DNA of 64,000 nt from Cyanophora paradoxa. Taxonomy: Eukaryota; Glaucocystophyceae; Cyanophorales; Cyanophoraceae. The stretch spans positions 124,001 to 188,000 of the forward strand of contig QPMI01000136.1 of assembly GCA_004431415.1 (NCBI GenBank), given 5' to 3'. Within the stretch, counting starts at the first letter, position 1; each line of letters opens with the position of its first letter. A program made the position numbers and the translations under genes. Below are positions 38,379-49,087 of this stretch, in pieces. The notes beneath the pieces are model-generated. The model did not search any database and was not told the DNA's origin. It saw only the letters and a list, made by a program, of their open reading frames with translations.

Positions 38379-39395
38379 ATGGGCATCCCGGGGCGCAGGT
38401 CGCGGCGCCGAGGGGGCGCCAGAGGCGCCGCGGAAGAGGCGCCGGCCGCCGGCTCGGCGGGCGAGCGCTCGGACGGCTCCGGCCACGACGGCGGCAGCGA
38501 GGGGGACGGCAGCCAGCGCGAGGTGGGGCCGGACCCCCCTCCTCCCTCCCTCCCTCGCCCGGTTCGTCCCTCTGACCGGTCTGCGCGCAGGGCCCCGGCT
38601 CGCACGACGGCGACGACGACGAAGGCAACGACGAGCGGGGCGAGGACCGCGCCCGGGGCGGGGCGGGGCCGGGGACCGGCCCTCAGCGCCGAGCTGCGCC
38701 CGCGGGCCGAGCGGCTCGAGGCGCGCGCCGCCGAGCTGGGGCCCGAGGCGGCCCACGTGCGGATGGTGGCGGAGCGGGCGGAGGTGCAGCTCGCCGCCTG
38801 CAAGGGCCGCCCGGGGCTCGAGCCCTCGATGCGGGCGGCGGCGGAGCGGGCGCGGCGGCAGCTCGACGCGGAGGAGAAGAGGGCGGCGCGGGCGCGGGCG
38901 GCCAAGGCGGCGGCCGTCGCCGCGCGGCGCCGCGTCGAGGACGCCGAGGAGGCGCTCGCCGAGGAGCACGGCCCGGAGCCGATCTTCACCCCGCCGGCCG
39001 CCGGCGCCTCGAGCGCCATCTACTGGGCCGCCCTCGCCGCCGCCCTCGCCGTCGGCGGCCCCGCCGCCAACGACCCCGACGCCCAGGACCGCGCCGCCGC
39101 CGAGGCCGCCGCCGGAGCCGCCGAAGCCTCGACCGCCGCCGCCGGCGCCCCGGCTGCGGGGCCGGCCGCGGCCGCCCCCGCCACCCCCGAGCCCCAGGAG
39201 ATCCCCAAGGCGACCCGCCCGAGGACGCCTGAGCGCCCGGGGCGGCGCCGTAGATCGCCCGAGCCGGCCGAGCCTAGAGCTAGACGTCAGCCGATGCAAA
39301 TTTCGCGACTGCTTCGATACCTCGCGAAAAGGGGGCGGCTGCCGCGCGGGCCCCGGGGTCCGTGGGCGAGACACGTTTGCGTGCCCCCCAAGTGA
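38379..39395 (+). CDS. Ala/Arg-rich coiled-coil protein, unrecognised
   Basis: The most protein-like part is about 38690-39010: a long heptad-like helix (RAERLEARAAELG, then ARRQLDAEEKRAARARAAK) followed by an Ala-rich hydrophobic stretch and a Pro/Arg-rich end. Upstream (37830-38300) a Gln-rich and Gly-rich segment may be an earlier exon. High Ala and Arg follow partly from GC content. Function unknown. Confidence 0.35.
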   Translation: MGIPGRRSRRRGGARGAAEEAPAAGSAGERSDGSGHDGGSEGDGSQREVGPDPPPPSLPRPVRPSDRSARRAPARTTATTTKATTSGARTAPGAGRGRGPALSAELRPRAERLEARAAELGPEAAHVRMVAERAEVQLAACKGRPGLEPSMRAAAERARRQLDAEEKRAARARAAKAAAVAARRRVEDAEEALAEEHGPEPIFTPPAAGASSAIYWAALAAALAVGGPAANDPDAQDRAAAEAAAGAAEASTAAAGAPAAGPAAAAPATPEPQEIPKATRPRTPERPGRRRRSPEPAEPRARRQPMQISRLLRYLAKRGRLPRGPRGPWARHVCVPPK

Positions 39396-39439
39396 GGGGG
39401 GCGGCGCGGCCCGGGGGTAGCCGGGGCCCGAAGGGTTAA

Positions 39440-39562
39440 CATGTGATCGCGAAAAAATAACCGCCATCGGCGCGGGGCCGGGGCCGCCATCGCGGCAGTA
39501 ACCGCCATCGGCGCGGGGCCGGGGCCCCCCGCCATCGGCGCGGGGCCGGGGCCCCCCCGACC
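39440..39562. repeat. CCGCCATCGGCGCGGGGCC minisatellite
   Basis: Units of about 28-36 bases with the core CCATCGGCGCGGGGCCGGGG occur four times in a row with small changes. They lie just before an Ala-rich ATG segment at 39607. Confidence 0.85.
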
Positions 39563-39606
39563 TCGCTCGGCACCAACCCGCCATTCGCAAACCGGACCGA
39601 CCCCCG

Positions 39607-40195
39607 ATGGCCTCCGCTTCCTCCGCGTCGACCGCCGCGGCCGCCGCGGCGGCCGCCGCCAAGGTCGACGCGCCGCGCGTCGCGGCTGCGGCCGACGCCG
39701 ACGTCGCGCCGCCGCAGCTGCCCCTCGACGTGATGGGGATGTATCGATGATCGCCAGCGCGCGCCGCTCTGCCGCGCGCGTACCTCGCGCCGCTCTGCCG
39801 CGCGACGCACGCCATCGTGAGGGAGGGGATGGACAAGGAGTGGAGGGACCTCTGCTGCAGCTGAGAGCAGTTGAGTGTCCGGGTTCCGGAAATTAAAGCT
39901 GCCCCAATTAATGCAAGGGCACCGCCCGCGACGTCTTCTTTGCCAACGTGGAGATGCGCTGCAAGACGTGCCTCTATAACAACCTGACCAACCGCGATCG
40001 CATACGGCTGCCGCGGTCCTTCATTTTAGAGAAGATCGAGGGGCCGCGTCTCTAGCTATATAGATCTTGGACCCGCCCACCGGATGGCCCGTCTGCGCCA
40101 GGCACGCCCACTGCGATGTGGAAGCGCGCAGTGCGCTGACTCAGTGATCTCCATCTCCCCCGAGAGCGCCAAGGCGCAGGAGCAGTTCAAGCTCT
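39607..40195 (+). CDS. Zinc-binding gene segment cut by a 2.6 kb element (left part)
   Basis: Starts with an ATG and a poly-Ala segment. Further exon-like pieces contain VEMRCKTCLYNNLTNRDRI and then GWPVCARHAHCDVEARSAL, giving C-x2-C and C-x3-H-x2-C patterns that suggest zinc binding. Pieces are in different frames and interrupted by stops, so introns or decay must be assumed. The inverted-repeat element begins at 40217, and protein-like sequence resumes on its other side. Confidence 0.35.
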
Positions 40196-40216
40196 AGATC
40201 TAGATCTACCCAGCAG

Positions 40217-42855
40217 TAGTAGAATGGGGTAGGAACTGACATGTACACTTCCCTGGCATCATTCTGACAATATTTATATTGTCAGAATGATGTCAGCCGC
40301 TGAGCCGGTCACATGATTCAGAGTCTGGTGCCGGTTCTCATCGTTCTAGTTCAGGCTCTGATTCTGACTCGTCCGGCGCTCCTTCTTCGGGCGGTGCTGA
40401 CAACCTCGTCTCTTCGCGTGACATCGATTCTGTCCTCCGGAATCCTGCGGAGTTTGCCGTTCGTGGGAATGTCCCGTTGGGGACCCCTGGTGATCGACCG
40501 CCTCCTGCGCCGTCCCCTCCTGCTCTGGCCCCTGTAGTGACCCTTGGGCATGTTCCTATTCCTGCTCTCGCTGCCCCTCTCGACGCTCCTTTTCCCCCAT
40601 TCCCTGCGGTCCCGATCCCTGTGCTCCTTGGCCCGCTGGCCCCGCCTCTACCTCCTCCCTCCTTACAACTTGCTGTCACGGGGCCTCTTCACTTGCCTGT
40701 TCCCCCGGCAGGTCCCTGGTCATCTTGCAGCTCCGTACCCCTTCTTACCTCTTCCCCTTGCTCCTCCACTTCCGCCCCCGCGTGGCCCTCTTTCTGACGT
40801 CCTCCTGGTTCAGCCCCCTCTTCAGCCTATCCTTCTTGCCCCCGCTTCTGCAACTGTGACGCCGGGCGGCACTATCTTTTTGCATGCCCCTCCCGCCACT
40901 ACGTATATACGTCTCCGGTCTCTTTGCGTCTGCATCCACTTTCCCGGGTCCGCTTGCAGGCCCCCTCGCCTCCAGAGCTCGCCATCACTTCGGCCTCCCT
41001 CGCCTCCGCTCTCGATTCTCCATAACCTTCGAATAGCCGCCTTCTCTCTCCTCCTCCGCCCTCTCTCCCCCCCTCGAGCTCCGGGTCCTCGGCCTCTGCC
41101 CCGCGTCCGAGTGTTGGCGAGCTCGAGACTGTCCTCTTTTCGGTCTCCCCGTCATTCCGGCTCCCTGCTCCCCCTTCGGCCCCTCGGGTCCCATCTGCGG
41201 GTCCTATCCCGCTTCCTGGCGCTCGTGAGATTCGCCGCCGGCACCCTCGTCGGGCCCTTGCGCCCTCGAGCTCGTCTCTCTCTGCGCCGCCCATGACCCC
41301 CGTGTCATCTGATCCGGCGCCACCCGACCTTTCTCCTGCTTCGCTGCCCTCTCTTCGGCGCCGGCAGCGATCCCCGTCACCTGCTCGCGGCCCTTCCCCT
41401 GCCGCCGACCCTTCCTCGGCTCCCTCCTCGCCTCTTCCGTCTCGTAGGCCTCCGCCGCGTTCCCGTCGGCGGATCTCTCGATCGACCCTGGACGTCGACT
41501 CTCCGCCTGCCACTGTCTGCGGGGTACCTCCGCCGCCGTGTTCGGCGCCGGCTGTCATGATCAGTACTTTGCTCGGTAGCTCCCCCGTCGTGGCTCCTCG
41601 GGGGCCTCTTCGTCGACGTCGTTCGCTGGGTTCCGGCTCCGGGTCAGATTTCTCGCCGGGCTTACCTTCTCCTGGCTCTGCTCCTGCTGGGCCCTCAGCT
41701 CCGGGACTGGCTTCCCCGATCTCCTCCCGGACTCGTGGTCTTACCCGTCGCCGGCTTGCCGAGCCTGCGTCTCCTTCTACTTCCCTCCGGCGGTTTGCCG
41801 GGCCGGACCCTCCGGCCTTTGTTCTTGATACCGGACTGCCGCCTTTGCCTTCATCTTCTGCTTCGCTGGTTGTATCCCGCCGGCGCCGGCGTACTTCGTC
41901 TTATAGTTTAGTTCGGTCTGGTTCGGATTCTGATCGTAGTGTTGATGCTAGAGTTAGCTTCAATACTAGCTATAGTCTTTGTGCTCGACCTGTTGTTCGC
42001 CGTCGTTTGCAGTTCAACTCAGTGACTGCCCGCCTCGACCCCGGCCGGCTTTAAATTTAGTGATTCCTTTGACTGTCCTTTTGCCTGCTCTTGATCTGCC
42101 TGCTCCGCCTCCTGTGTCCTCCTCGACCTCGTGCCGTAGCTCTGCCCTTTCACATCGTTCTGCTTCGCCTCCGCCTCCACGTCGTCTTGTTGTTCCTCTT
42201 ACTTGTCTGCTTCCTGTTATTTATCCTAGCTTTCTCAATTTTGTCCTCCGCTTCTTAGTGATGTAATTAATATTCCTTCCGATATTGATGGTATCTCTAG
42301 CTCTGGCTCTTCTTCGTGTCAGTCTTCCTCTGTCCCTAGATCTGGTCGATTTATCGTCTCTTCTCGATCTGTTTCGAGCTCTGTGTCTTTTCTTTTTTAT
42401 TGTCGATTTTGGCTCTTTGTCTTATCTTTCTTCGTGTTCTTGTCTTAGTTATTTTGCTTTTTTGTCTTTATGCCTCCTGGGCAGCCCCCGCAGTGCTGGT
42501 GTCTAGAGACTGTGGCCGGTAATTCACCGAAAAAAAAAGCCGGTCTGACAATTTCCTGACATATAGTTACTCTGGCACTACTCGGACTAGAGTACCCGGT
42601 GACCAGAGCAGTAGTATTTAGACAGTATCCTCATTCAGATTGATACTTTAATTTTGTGACATCAACACGACATTACATCTGACAATATCCTGACACGGTT
42701 CTGACACTTATAATTAGGATAATGTCCGGATAATGTCAATTGCGCATGCAGGCAAAGTGTCAGGATAATGATGTCAGGGCTGACAATATTTATAATGTCA
42801 GAATGATGTCCGGGTATGTAGCCACGGTAGTGTCATTTCCTACCCCATTCTACTA
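40217..42855. mobile_element. 2.6 kb inverted-repeat element with pyrimidine-rich interior
   Basis: The left end TAGTAGAATGGGGTAGGAA (40217) and the right end TTCCTACCCCATTCTACTA (to 42855) are perfect 19-base inverted repeats. Each is followed inward by a diverged spacer and then a hairpin around CATTCTGACAATATTTATA; the left one, 40258-40292, is an almost perfect palindrome. Right-hand sub-terminal sequence (42540-42830) is filled with TGACAATAT, CTGACA and GATAATGTC words. The interior (40310-42500) is strongly C+T-biased on the plus strand, with Pro/Ser-rich open frames (for example 40477-40797 and 41293-42054) that show no known domain. No transposase was recognised and no matching target duplication was found at these exact ends. 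It is probably a non-autonomous DNA transposon. Confidence 0.7.
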
Positions 42856-42859
42856 GTGC

Positions 42860-43306
42860 AGAGGGCCCGGGAATATAAATCGGCACCATCCCGGAGTCCC
42901 GCACCTCGCCACCGACGAACGGGGCCTCACGACCCGCGCGGCGGTGCTGAGGGAGATTCGGCGCCGCAAGGCCCTTCCCGCGGGGCCCGGCCTCGTCTCG
43001 CTCTCGGCCGTCGTGGCCAAGTACCGCCTAGGCCTCCACCCGCGCCGCTTCGCGCGCCACCAGCCGCGCGGGGCCCTCGCCGCCGCCGCCTACAACGCGG
43101 ACACGCTGGAGGAGCGCCGCTGGCTGGTCGAGGTGGTGGGGATCGCCGATCCGGAGGGGAGGGTGTCGCGCCTGAAGTATGAGGCGGAGCCTCGCCGCAT
43201 CCGCAAGCGGCGCCGCGCAGAGCTCGAGCGCGAGGCCGCTAGCGCTGCCCGGACCGCTGCCGAGGGGCAGACCGCGGCCGAGGCCGCCGGGCCGAGGGCA
43301 CTATAG
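42860..43306 (+). CDS. Unrecognised gene segment right of the 2.6 kb element
   Basis: Open frame with globular composition: LTTRAAVLREIRRRKALPAG, SLSAVVAKYRLGLHPRRF and ERRWLVEVVGIADPEG, ending in a charged Arg/Glu/Ala helix and a TAG. It may be the 3' part of the gene whose zinc-binding part lies left of the 2.6 kb element, because both have the same orientation and composition and the element separates them. No family recognised. Confidence 0.4.
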   Translation, partial: RGPGNINRHHPGVPHLATDERGLTTRAAVLREIRRRKALPAGPGLVSLSAVVAKYRLGLHPRRFARHQPRGALAAAAYNADTLEERRWLVEVVGIADPEGRVSRLKYEAEPRRIRKRRRAELEREAASAARTAAEGQTAAEAAGPRAL

Positions 43307-43560
43307 CTAGTAAAAAGGGGGTCGCCGGAGCCTGTCTCAACCTGATTGAAATCAGGCGGAGGCAGGCTGAAAGCAGGCTGAGTCGTCAGCCTGACTGTAG
43401 CCTGATTAGGAACTCCAGCCAGCACCTAGCCGCGCCTGATTCTAATATTTTTAATATCCATCAGGCTGAGGCAGGCTGAGTCAACGGACTAGGGGCTATA
43501 CTAGTATAGTCGACGTCAGGCTGAATTTAATCAGGCTGAGCGCGCCAGCACACATAGCTT
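43307..43560. repeat. Repeat-word island (CAGGCTGA), about 250 bp
   Basis: The word CAGGCTGA or its inverse TCAGCCTG occurs at least seven times in both orientations, with ATTTAATCAGG-type extensions. Flanks carry CTAG and TATAGT words (43309, 43490-43505). It is similar in kind, but not in sequence, to the island at 32735-32965. Confidence 0.55.
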
Positions 43561-43663
43561 ATAGAAGCATCGGAACTCGCACTCTCAATATGATAAGCAC
43601 TATTACTAGTACTACGTATACGGTACTGTTCTACATCTCAACATGCAGACGGAATTAAAAAGC

Positions 43664-43752
43664 GGCCCGGTGCTCCTTGCAGGCCGCGGCGGATCAAGGT
43701 GCTCTCATGGTATTGCGGATCCGGGCCCGTGCTCCTTGCAGGCCGCGGCGCC
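43664..43752 (+). repeat. Direct repeat of GTGCTCCTTGCAGGCCGCGG
   Basis: The 20-base word occurs at about 43669 and again at about 43729, each preceded by GGCCC or GCCCG. Each contains a splice-acceptor-like CTTGCAG, upstream of the helicase-like gene. Confidence 0.7.
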
Positions 43753-43829
43753 GGACGCCGCGCTCGGCGTGTGCCACGGTGGATGTGCTGTGCCAAGTCG
43801 CGCACGGGGAGCCGCCGCCGCCAGGCCGA

Positions 43830-46414
43830 GACGCTCGTCCTAGGAGATAATGTCAGAATAAGGTCAGAGTGGGCGACGGTGGCGCGGTGGGTCTCGTACC
43901 GCGACGTGCGGGACGGGGCGCCCGACGCCGCCGCGCTCCTCAGCACCGTCGAGTCGGTCCGGCGCTTCGACGGGGTCTTCCCCGTCGTGATCCTCGACGA
44001 GGGGGCCAAGGCGATCGTGACGGCCGTCCTCTCGGAGACGCTGGCGCCGGAGGCGCGCCAGATCTAGAACCAGGCCCTGGCGCGCCTGGGGCGCCTCCTG
44101 CGCGAGGCCTCCATCCTCCTCGTCTCCGACGCCGACCTCTGCCAGCACGACGTCGACTACTACCTCGCCCTGCGCCACCCGGCGCCGGCCGCGCCCGGCG
44201 CCGCCCGCGTCGTCTCCTACACCCTGCGCCCCGCCCCGCGGGGCCCCGCCGCGCGCCGCGAGGCGCTCGCGTACCCCCTGGGGATGGCGGGGACATCGTG
44301 GCGGCGCTCCTCCTCGGCGGCCGCCGCGTCGCCGTCGCCAGCTCGGACCGCCGCACCCTCTTCCGCACGATGGGCGGCCACCCTGTACGTGTACGCCGAC
44401 GCGCGCGCCGAGGAGCGGGCGCGGGCGCTGGACAAGGCGCACGTGTGCCGCGAGGTCGACGTCTTCGTCTTCAACTACGCCCTCCACCAGGGCGCCGACT
44501 ACACCGACCCCGAGCGCCCGTACGACGACCTCGTGCTCCTCGAGACGGGCCGCGGGGAGCGTCGTGCAGCTCTGGCAGCTTGGCGGCCGCGTCCGCTGCA
44601 TCCGCAGCGACCGCATCCTCGTCTGCGCCGGCGGCGTCGGCGGCTCCGAGGGGGAGGAGGAGGAGGGGGAGGAGGACGAGGCGCCGGAGACGGACCCGGA
44701 GGCGATCCTGGCCGAGCAGGTGCGGGCCCTGGAAGAGGCCCACGGGTCGACGGGGACCCTGCGCCACCGCGCGATCCAGGTGGCGCTGCGGGCGCAGTCG
44801 CACAAGCTGGCCGTGCTGCGCGCCACGCGCGCGGACCCGCTGCTCCCCGGCTCCCCGCCGGCTCGCCGCCGGCTCCCCGGCCTCGGCGTCCTCCTGCCGG
44901 GCGGCGCGCCGCCCGAGCGGACGGAGGGGGTGAAGGAGGAGGCCAAGGCGGCGCAGGCGCGGGCCTTTGAGATCGAGGTCGTGCTGCCGCACGCCGCCGC
45001 GCCGCCCCTGCCGGAGGGCCGCCGGAACCGCGTGGGCGAGGCCCTGCGGGGCGCCGGGGCGCCACCCCGGGCTCCGTCTCCGACGCCAAGCGCCTCGGCT
45101 ACGGCCTCCACGCCGTCGCGCACGCGTACCGCCTGCGCGAGGAGGAGGTCGGGCCCCCCGAGCTCCGCCTCGCCCTGCGCTCCAACGATCGGGCCGCCTT
45201 TCTCGCGCACGTGAGCACGGCGCACCGGATGCTGGGGACACGCGGCGGGCGCAACATCCTCCCCAGCGTCGCCGACGAGGCGCACTCGCGGCGGAGCGCC
45301 GCCCTCCTCCTCGGCGCCGCCGGCTGGGCGCCGCCCGTGACGCCGGCCGCCATCCTCTCGCCCTCGCGCCCCTGGACGAGGCAGCCGTGCGGCGCGTCGC
45401 CGGCGAGGCGCGCGCGGGCGGCTCCTCGCGGAGCGCCGGCGCGCCCGCTCCTGGAGGCGGACGAGCTGCTGGCGATGGAGCCGGCGGCGCGCCCCGAGGG
45501 GCGCGTGGCCGCCCTCGCCCGCGCGGCCGGCGCCCCGCCCTCTGGAAGCTCCTCCGCGCCTCGGCCGCCGCCCTGGGGGCCCGCGCGCGCGAGTTCAAGA
45601 GCTCCGGCGGGGGTCTCCAAGGCCGGGCCGGGGCCCTGGACTCGCTGGGCCTGCGGGACGATCGGGCCGAGGCGGCGGCCGCCGGCGGGGCCGACTCGTC
45701 GCCCCTCTGGGCGACGGACGCCGAGGCGGCGGCGGCCTCGGGGGCCTGCGCTGGGGCCGCGCCCAGGCCCGCGAGGCGGCCGACCTCGCCAACCTGTGCG
45801 CCCTCGCCGCCCGCTCCTGCCGCCTCGCGTGGGGGGACAGCCCGGAGCGGACGGGATCCTGGCGCTGCACCCCGAGGCGTACCTGGGCGAGCGGGCCCGC
45901 CGCCGCGGGGGCGGCGCCCCCGGCGACGAGGCCGAGGCCGCGGACGAGCTCGCCGGGGCCGTCGCGGGGCTCGCGCCGGCCGAGCTCGCCGCCATCGTGC
46001 GCGGCGGGTTCGCCGCCGACGCCCGCCTCGACGCCCTTGCCGCCCGCCTCGCGGCCGAGACGCACAAGGCGCTGGAGGCCCGGGCGCGGCGCGAGGCGGG
46101 CCGGGGCGGGCCGACCCCCGCGTCTCCCCTGGTTCCCGGTTCGTCGCATGGTTCCTGCGCCGCCTGCACGGGGCCCGCTGGGACCCGAGCCGCTGCGTCC
46201 CGTCGCCGAGCGCCTGCCGGGCCCCAACGGCGTCGAGGTGCAGCGGGCGGGGCCCAAGTCGGGGAGGGACCTGTGCGTCGGCTGGGTCGAGGAGCACAGG
46301 CGGCCGGCGCTGCACATGAAGAACGCGCGCGTCATGACGCGCGGCGAGCGCCTCCGCGGCCTCGCCGTCCCCCTCGCCCTGTTTGCCGAGATGGGGATCG
46401 GCGATCAGCCGTAG
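43830..46414 (+). pseudogene. Origin-binding-protein-like helicase, decayed
   Basis: The first part reads VARWVSYRDVRDG, LLSTVESVRRF and VVILDEGAKAIVTAVLSETL, with a motif II-type Asp-Glu. After an in-frame TAG at about 44065 comes LGRLLREASILLVSDADL. A VAALLLGGRRVAVASSDRR stretch follows, then LYVYADA and VDVFVFNYALHQGADYTD after further frame changes. The order (S-hydrophobic-R, ILDE, DADL, al..G..v.v.ssd, then a vDvviyn...G segment) matches herpesvirus UL9-like origin-binding helicases and their relatives in algal viruses and mobile elements. The long C-terminal region to 46414 shows protein-like segments but no known domain and also shifts frame. The N-terminal Walker A part was not found. 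This is not a herpesvirus gene; the resemblance is at superfamily level. Confidence 0.5.
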
Positions 46415-48490
46415 GCGCAGGTCCGTGGGTGGGTAGGGGGGAGGACCTTGCGAGCGTACCTGTGTATAGCTCTGCTGTGCGATGTCGTGTCGAGGCCTCG
46501 ATTCCTGTCGAGACAGGCGCGGGGCGGGGAGAGGTAAGGGGGCGTGAGGAGGGGCGCCGGCGGGCAAGGTGGGGCAGGAGGGGGGGGGGGGGGGGGGGGG
46601 GGGAGAAGGAAGGGCATAGGGAAAAGGGGGTGGGAAGAGAGTGGGGAGGGGGGCGGGAGGCCCTAGGGGGGCGGAGAGGGGAGTGAGGAAAGGGGGAAAG
46701 GGGAAGGAGAGGTTGTCGGACCTCGAGCTCGGGCCCCTACCGCGCGCCTGGCGGGTTTTGGACAGCTTGAGGCGTACCACCCCGCTCCCGTCGTTTCTGC
46801 CGGCCGGCGTCGGGCCGGGGGGGCGGTCGAGGGGGGGAAGAGGGCGCGGGGCGGGCCCTACCGCGCGCCTGGCGGGTTCCGGCCAGCGTGAAGCGTATCC
46901 CCTCTCTTCCCGTCCGGCGCAGCTGCAGAGCCTCGTCGAAAGCGCCTCGTCGGAAAAGGCATCGGACCGGCGGAGCGAGGACACTCGAGAGGCGGCGGGG
47001 CGACCTCGCCGGAGCCCGGGCGGTCGCTCCCTGGACGGGCCGGACGGGGCCGATCGGCGAGGTCGCCCGGCGCCGCGCCTCGGCTCGCTCGGCCGGCTCG
47101 CCGGCCGCCGCCGCGCGGCGCGGGCTGATAAGCAGGGGGCGCGCGCACGGCCGCGGTCGGCGAGTCTGCGGCGGGCTTTGGGGCGCGGGCAGGGTCGTAC
47201 CGAGCGCAGAAGCCCCGCGCCTCACGGCAAAATCAAGCGTGGCATCCGCTCACGCCCCGCGGGCCGCGGGATCTCCGGCGCCGGCGAGGTCGGCGCCTGC
47301 AGCGGGTCCGCCGATCAGATCTAGCTATAGATCGTACGCCGCGAAGCCCCGAATTGGGGGGGCGCACCGACAGCCTCGATTGCAACCTATGTGCGACCTG
47401 CTCCCCGTTCGAGGGCGCGCGACGGGCTGCCTGGGCGCTAGCCCGACCTGGGTGAAAGGTGCGACCCGCGCGCGGCCGCAGTGCCGTTGCTGCGACCGGA
47501 TCGGAGCGGCGGCCGGGGCGACCGAGCGGCTCGGGCGGGCGGAAACCGCAACAATGCGCGCTGCGTGTTGGTCACACCCTACCGGCTGGCGGTGCCGGCG
47601 ATATAGCTATATAGCTAGCGAGCCGCACGCGAGCCGCGCGGTCCCGGCGCAATCGGGCCGGCGTGACGAGCTCGAGCCAGCCTCTGCGCCCCGGGACCGC
47701 CGCAGGATTCCAGAGGCAGGCAGCCGGCGAGAAAGGTCGGGCCGCGCACGCGTACCCGCAGTCGCGATCGGCTCCGACCCCGGCCGCGGCCGGGGCCGAC
47801 CAACCGGACCACTGGATCTGGGCGCAGCAGCCGCACGAGCTCGCCGGCGGCTCGAGCGAGCTCCCGAAGCGCCGTGCCGCCTGGTCTCGCTGCGCGGCGG
47901 CGCTCGATTGCGCGATTCTATATAGCTAGGCCTGCGGGCGAGCTCGAGACAGGCAAGGCGGACGACACCAAGGGGCACCTGCCGCATCGGCGACCTCCCC
48001 GAGCGTACCGTAGCTCTCCTAGCGCTCCGCAGCCGCGCCGCGACCGGACACGCTTCCTCGAGCCCTTGCAGTGCTCAGCTCCCGAGCCGCGGAGCGCCGA
48101 GGCGCCGATGGAGGTCGGATCGGGTCATCTCGCGGCTCTAGCGTCTCGCGCGTGGCGGGGCGCGCGTATTGGGCGCCCGCGCCGGTCGACCGCCCTAGGC
48201 CTGGCCCCTCGGCCTTCAGATCTGCGGCGCGGCGCGCGGCGCTCCGAGCTCCGCGAACCGCGGCCGACAGCCTATGCGCGGCGACCGTGGGCGCGAGGTG
48301 CGGCGGGCCCCGGCCTTGTTCATTCTTTCCGTGGCGGGGTGGCAGCGAGCCGAGGCCGGCCGACGGAGCGTGGCAGGAGCGTCTCGCCGTCGGCAGCCCC
48401 CCGTGGGCGAGGCCCGCCTTGGTCCGGCGTCTAGTGTTACCTCGGTGCGCCTTGCGCCTTGCGCCCACGCTTGACCTCGGTGCGGTGTAG
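46415..48490. other. GC-rich stretch without a recognised gene
   Basis: No gene recognised. A G-run of about 25 bases lies at 46578-46602. Two copies of a CCCTACCGCGCGCCTGGCGG segment occur at about 46735 and 46856. Several TATAGCTA-type palindromes (47325, 47601, 47920) break the GC-rich background. Confidence 0.45.
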
Positions 48491-48496
48491 GCGGCG

Positions 48497-48900
48497 TCGA
48501 GGGCGAGCTGGCCGGATCCCGCCACCCCGCGCGATACCAGCCGCTCGAGGTTCGCCCCCGGCCCGCGCGCCACGCCCCGACCTCCAAGTCGGGCGCGGGC
48601 GCGTTCAGAGGGGGGGTACGGGGCGAGCTGGCCGGATCCCGCCACCCCGCGCGATACCAGCCGCTCGAGGTTCGCCCCCGGCCCGCGCGCCCCGGCCCGT
48701 GTTCTAAATCGGGCGCGGGCGCGTTCAGAGGGGGGGTACGGGGCGAGCTGGCCGGATCCCGCCACCCCGCGCGATACCAGCCGCTCGAGGTTCGCCCCCG
48801 GCCCGCGCGCCACGCCCCGAGTTCTAAATCGGGCGCGGGCGCGTTCAGCGGGGGGGTACGGGGCGAGCTGGCCGGATCCCGCCACCTCGAGCAACCCCAG
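48497..48900 (+). repeat. 120-bp tandem repeat, three full copies plus a partial
   Basis: Units begin GGGCGAGCTGGCCGGATCCC at about 48502, 48622, 48742 and 48862. The first three also share GCGATACCAGCCGCTCGAGG and the GGGCGCGGGCGCGTTCAG end. They differ by only a few bases. Open frames through the array are a consequence of its composition. A poly-C tract follows at 48930-48990. Confidence 0.93.
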
Positions 48901-49087
48901 GAGGCGCGCCTTTGCCGCGGGGCGCCATCCCCCCCCCCCCTCTATCCTCCCCCCCCCCCCCCCCCCCCCCCTCCCCTCCCCTCGCCGTCGAAAATTTCGG
49001 CGCCGGCCCGGGCCGGATAAAGGGCACCGGCCCGCCGGCCCGGCCACTCCTCCGCCGTCCGCCCACGCGACCGCCGACGCTTCCGAC

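Noticed and set aside
40544-42054. Plus-strand Pro/Ser-rich proteins in the 2.6 kb element as real genes
   Set aside because: Composition follows directly from the C+T bias, no domain is recognised and no consistent start is seen. They were described only as possible frames.
43307-43560. CAGGCTGA island as an RNA gene or riboswitch
   Set aside because: The repeated words pair with each other in many alternative ways but do not form one stable conserved fold, and flanking marks suggest an insertion.
44471-46984. 837-codon minus-strand frame
   Set aside because: It is the antisense shadow of the helicase-like gene region; the residues are Arg/Pro/Ala-rich low complexity, with no domain.
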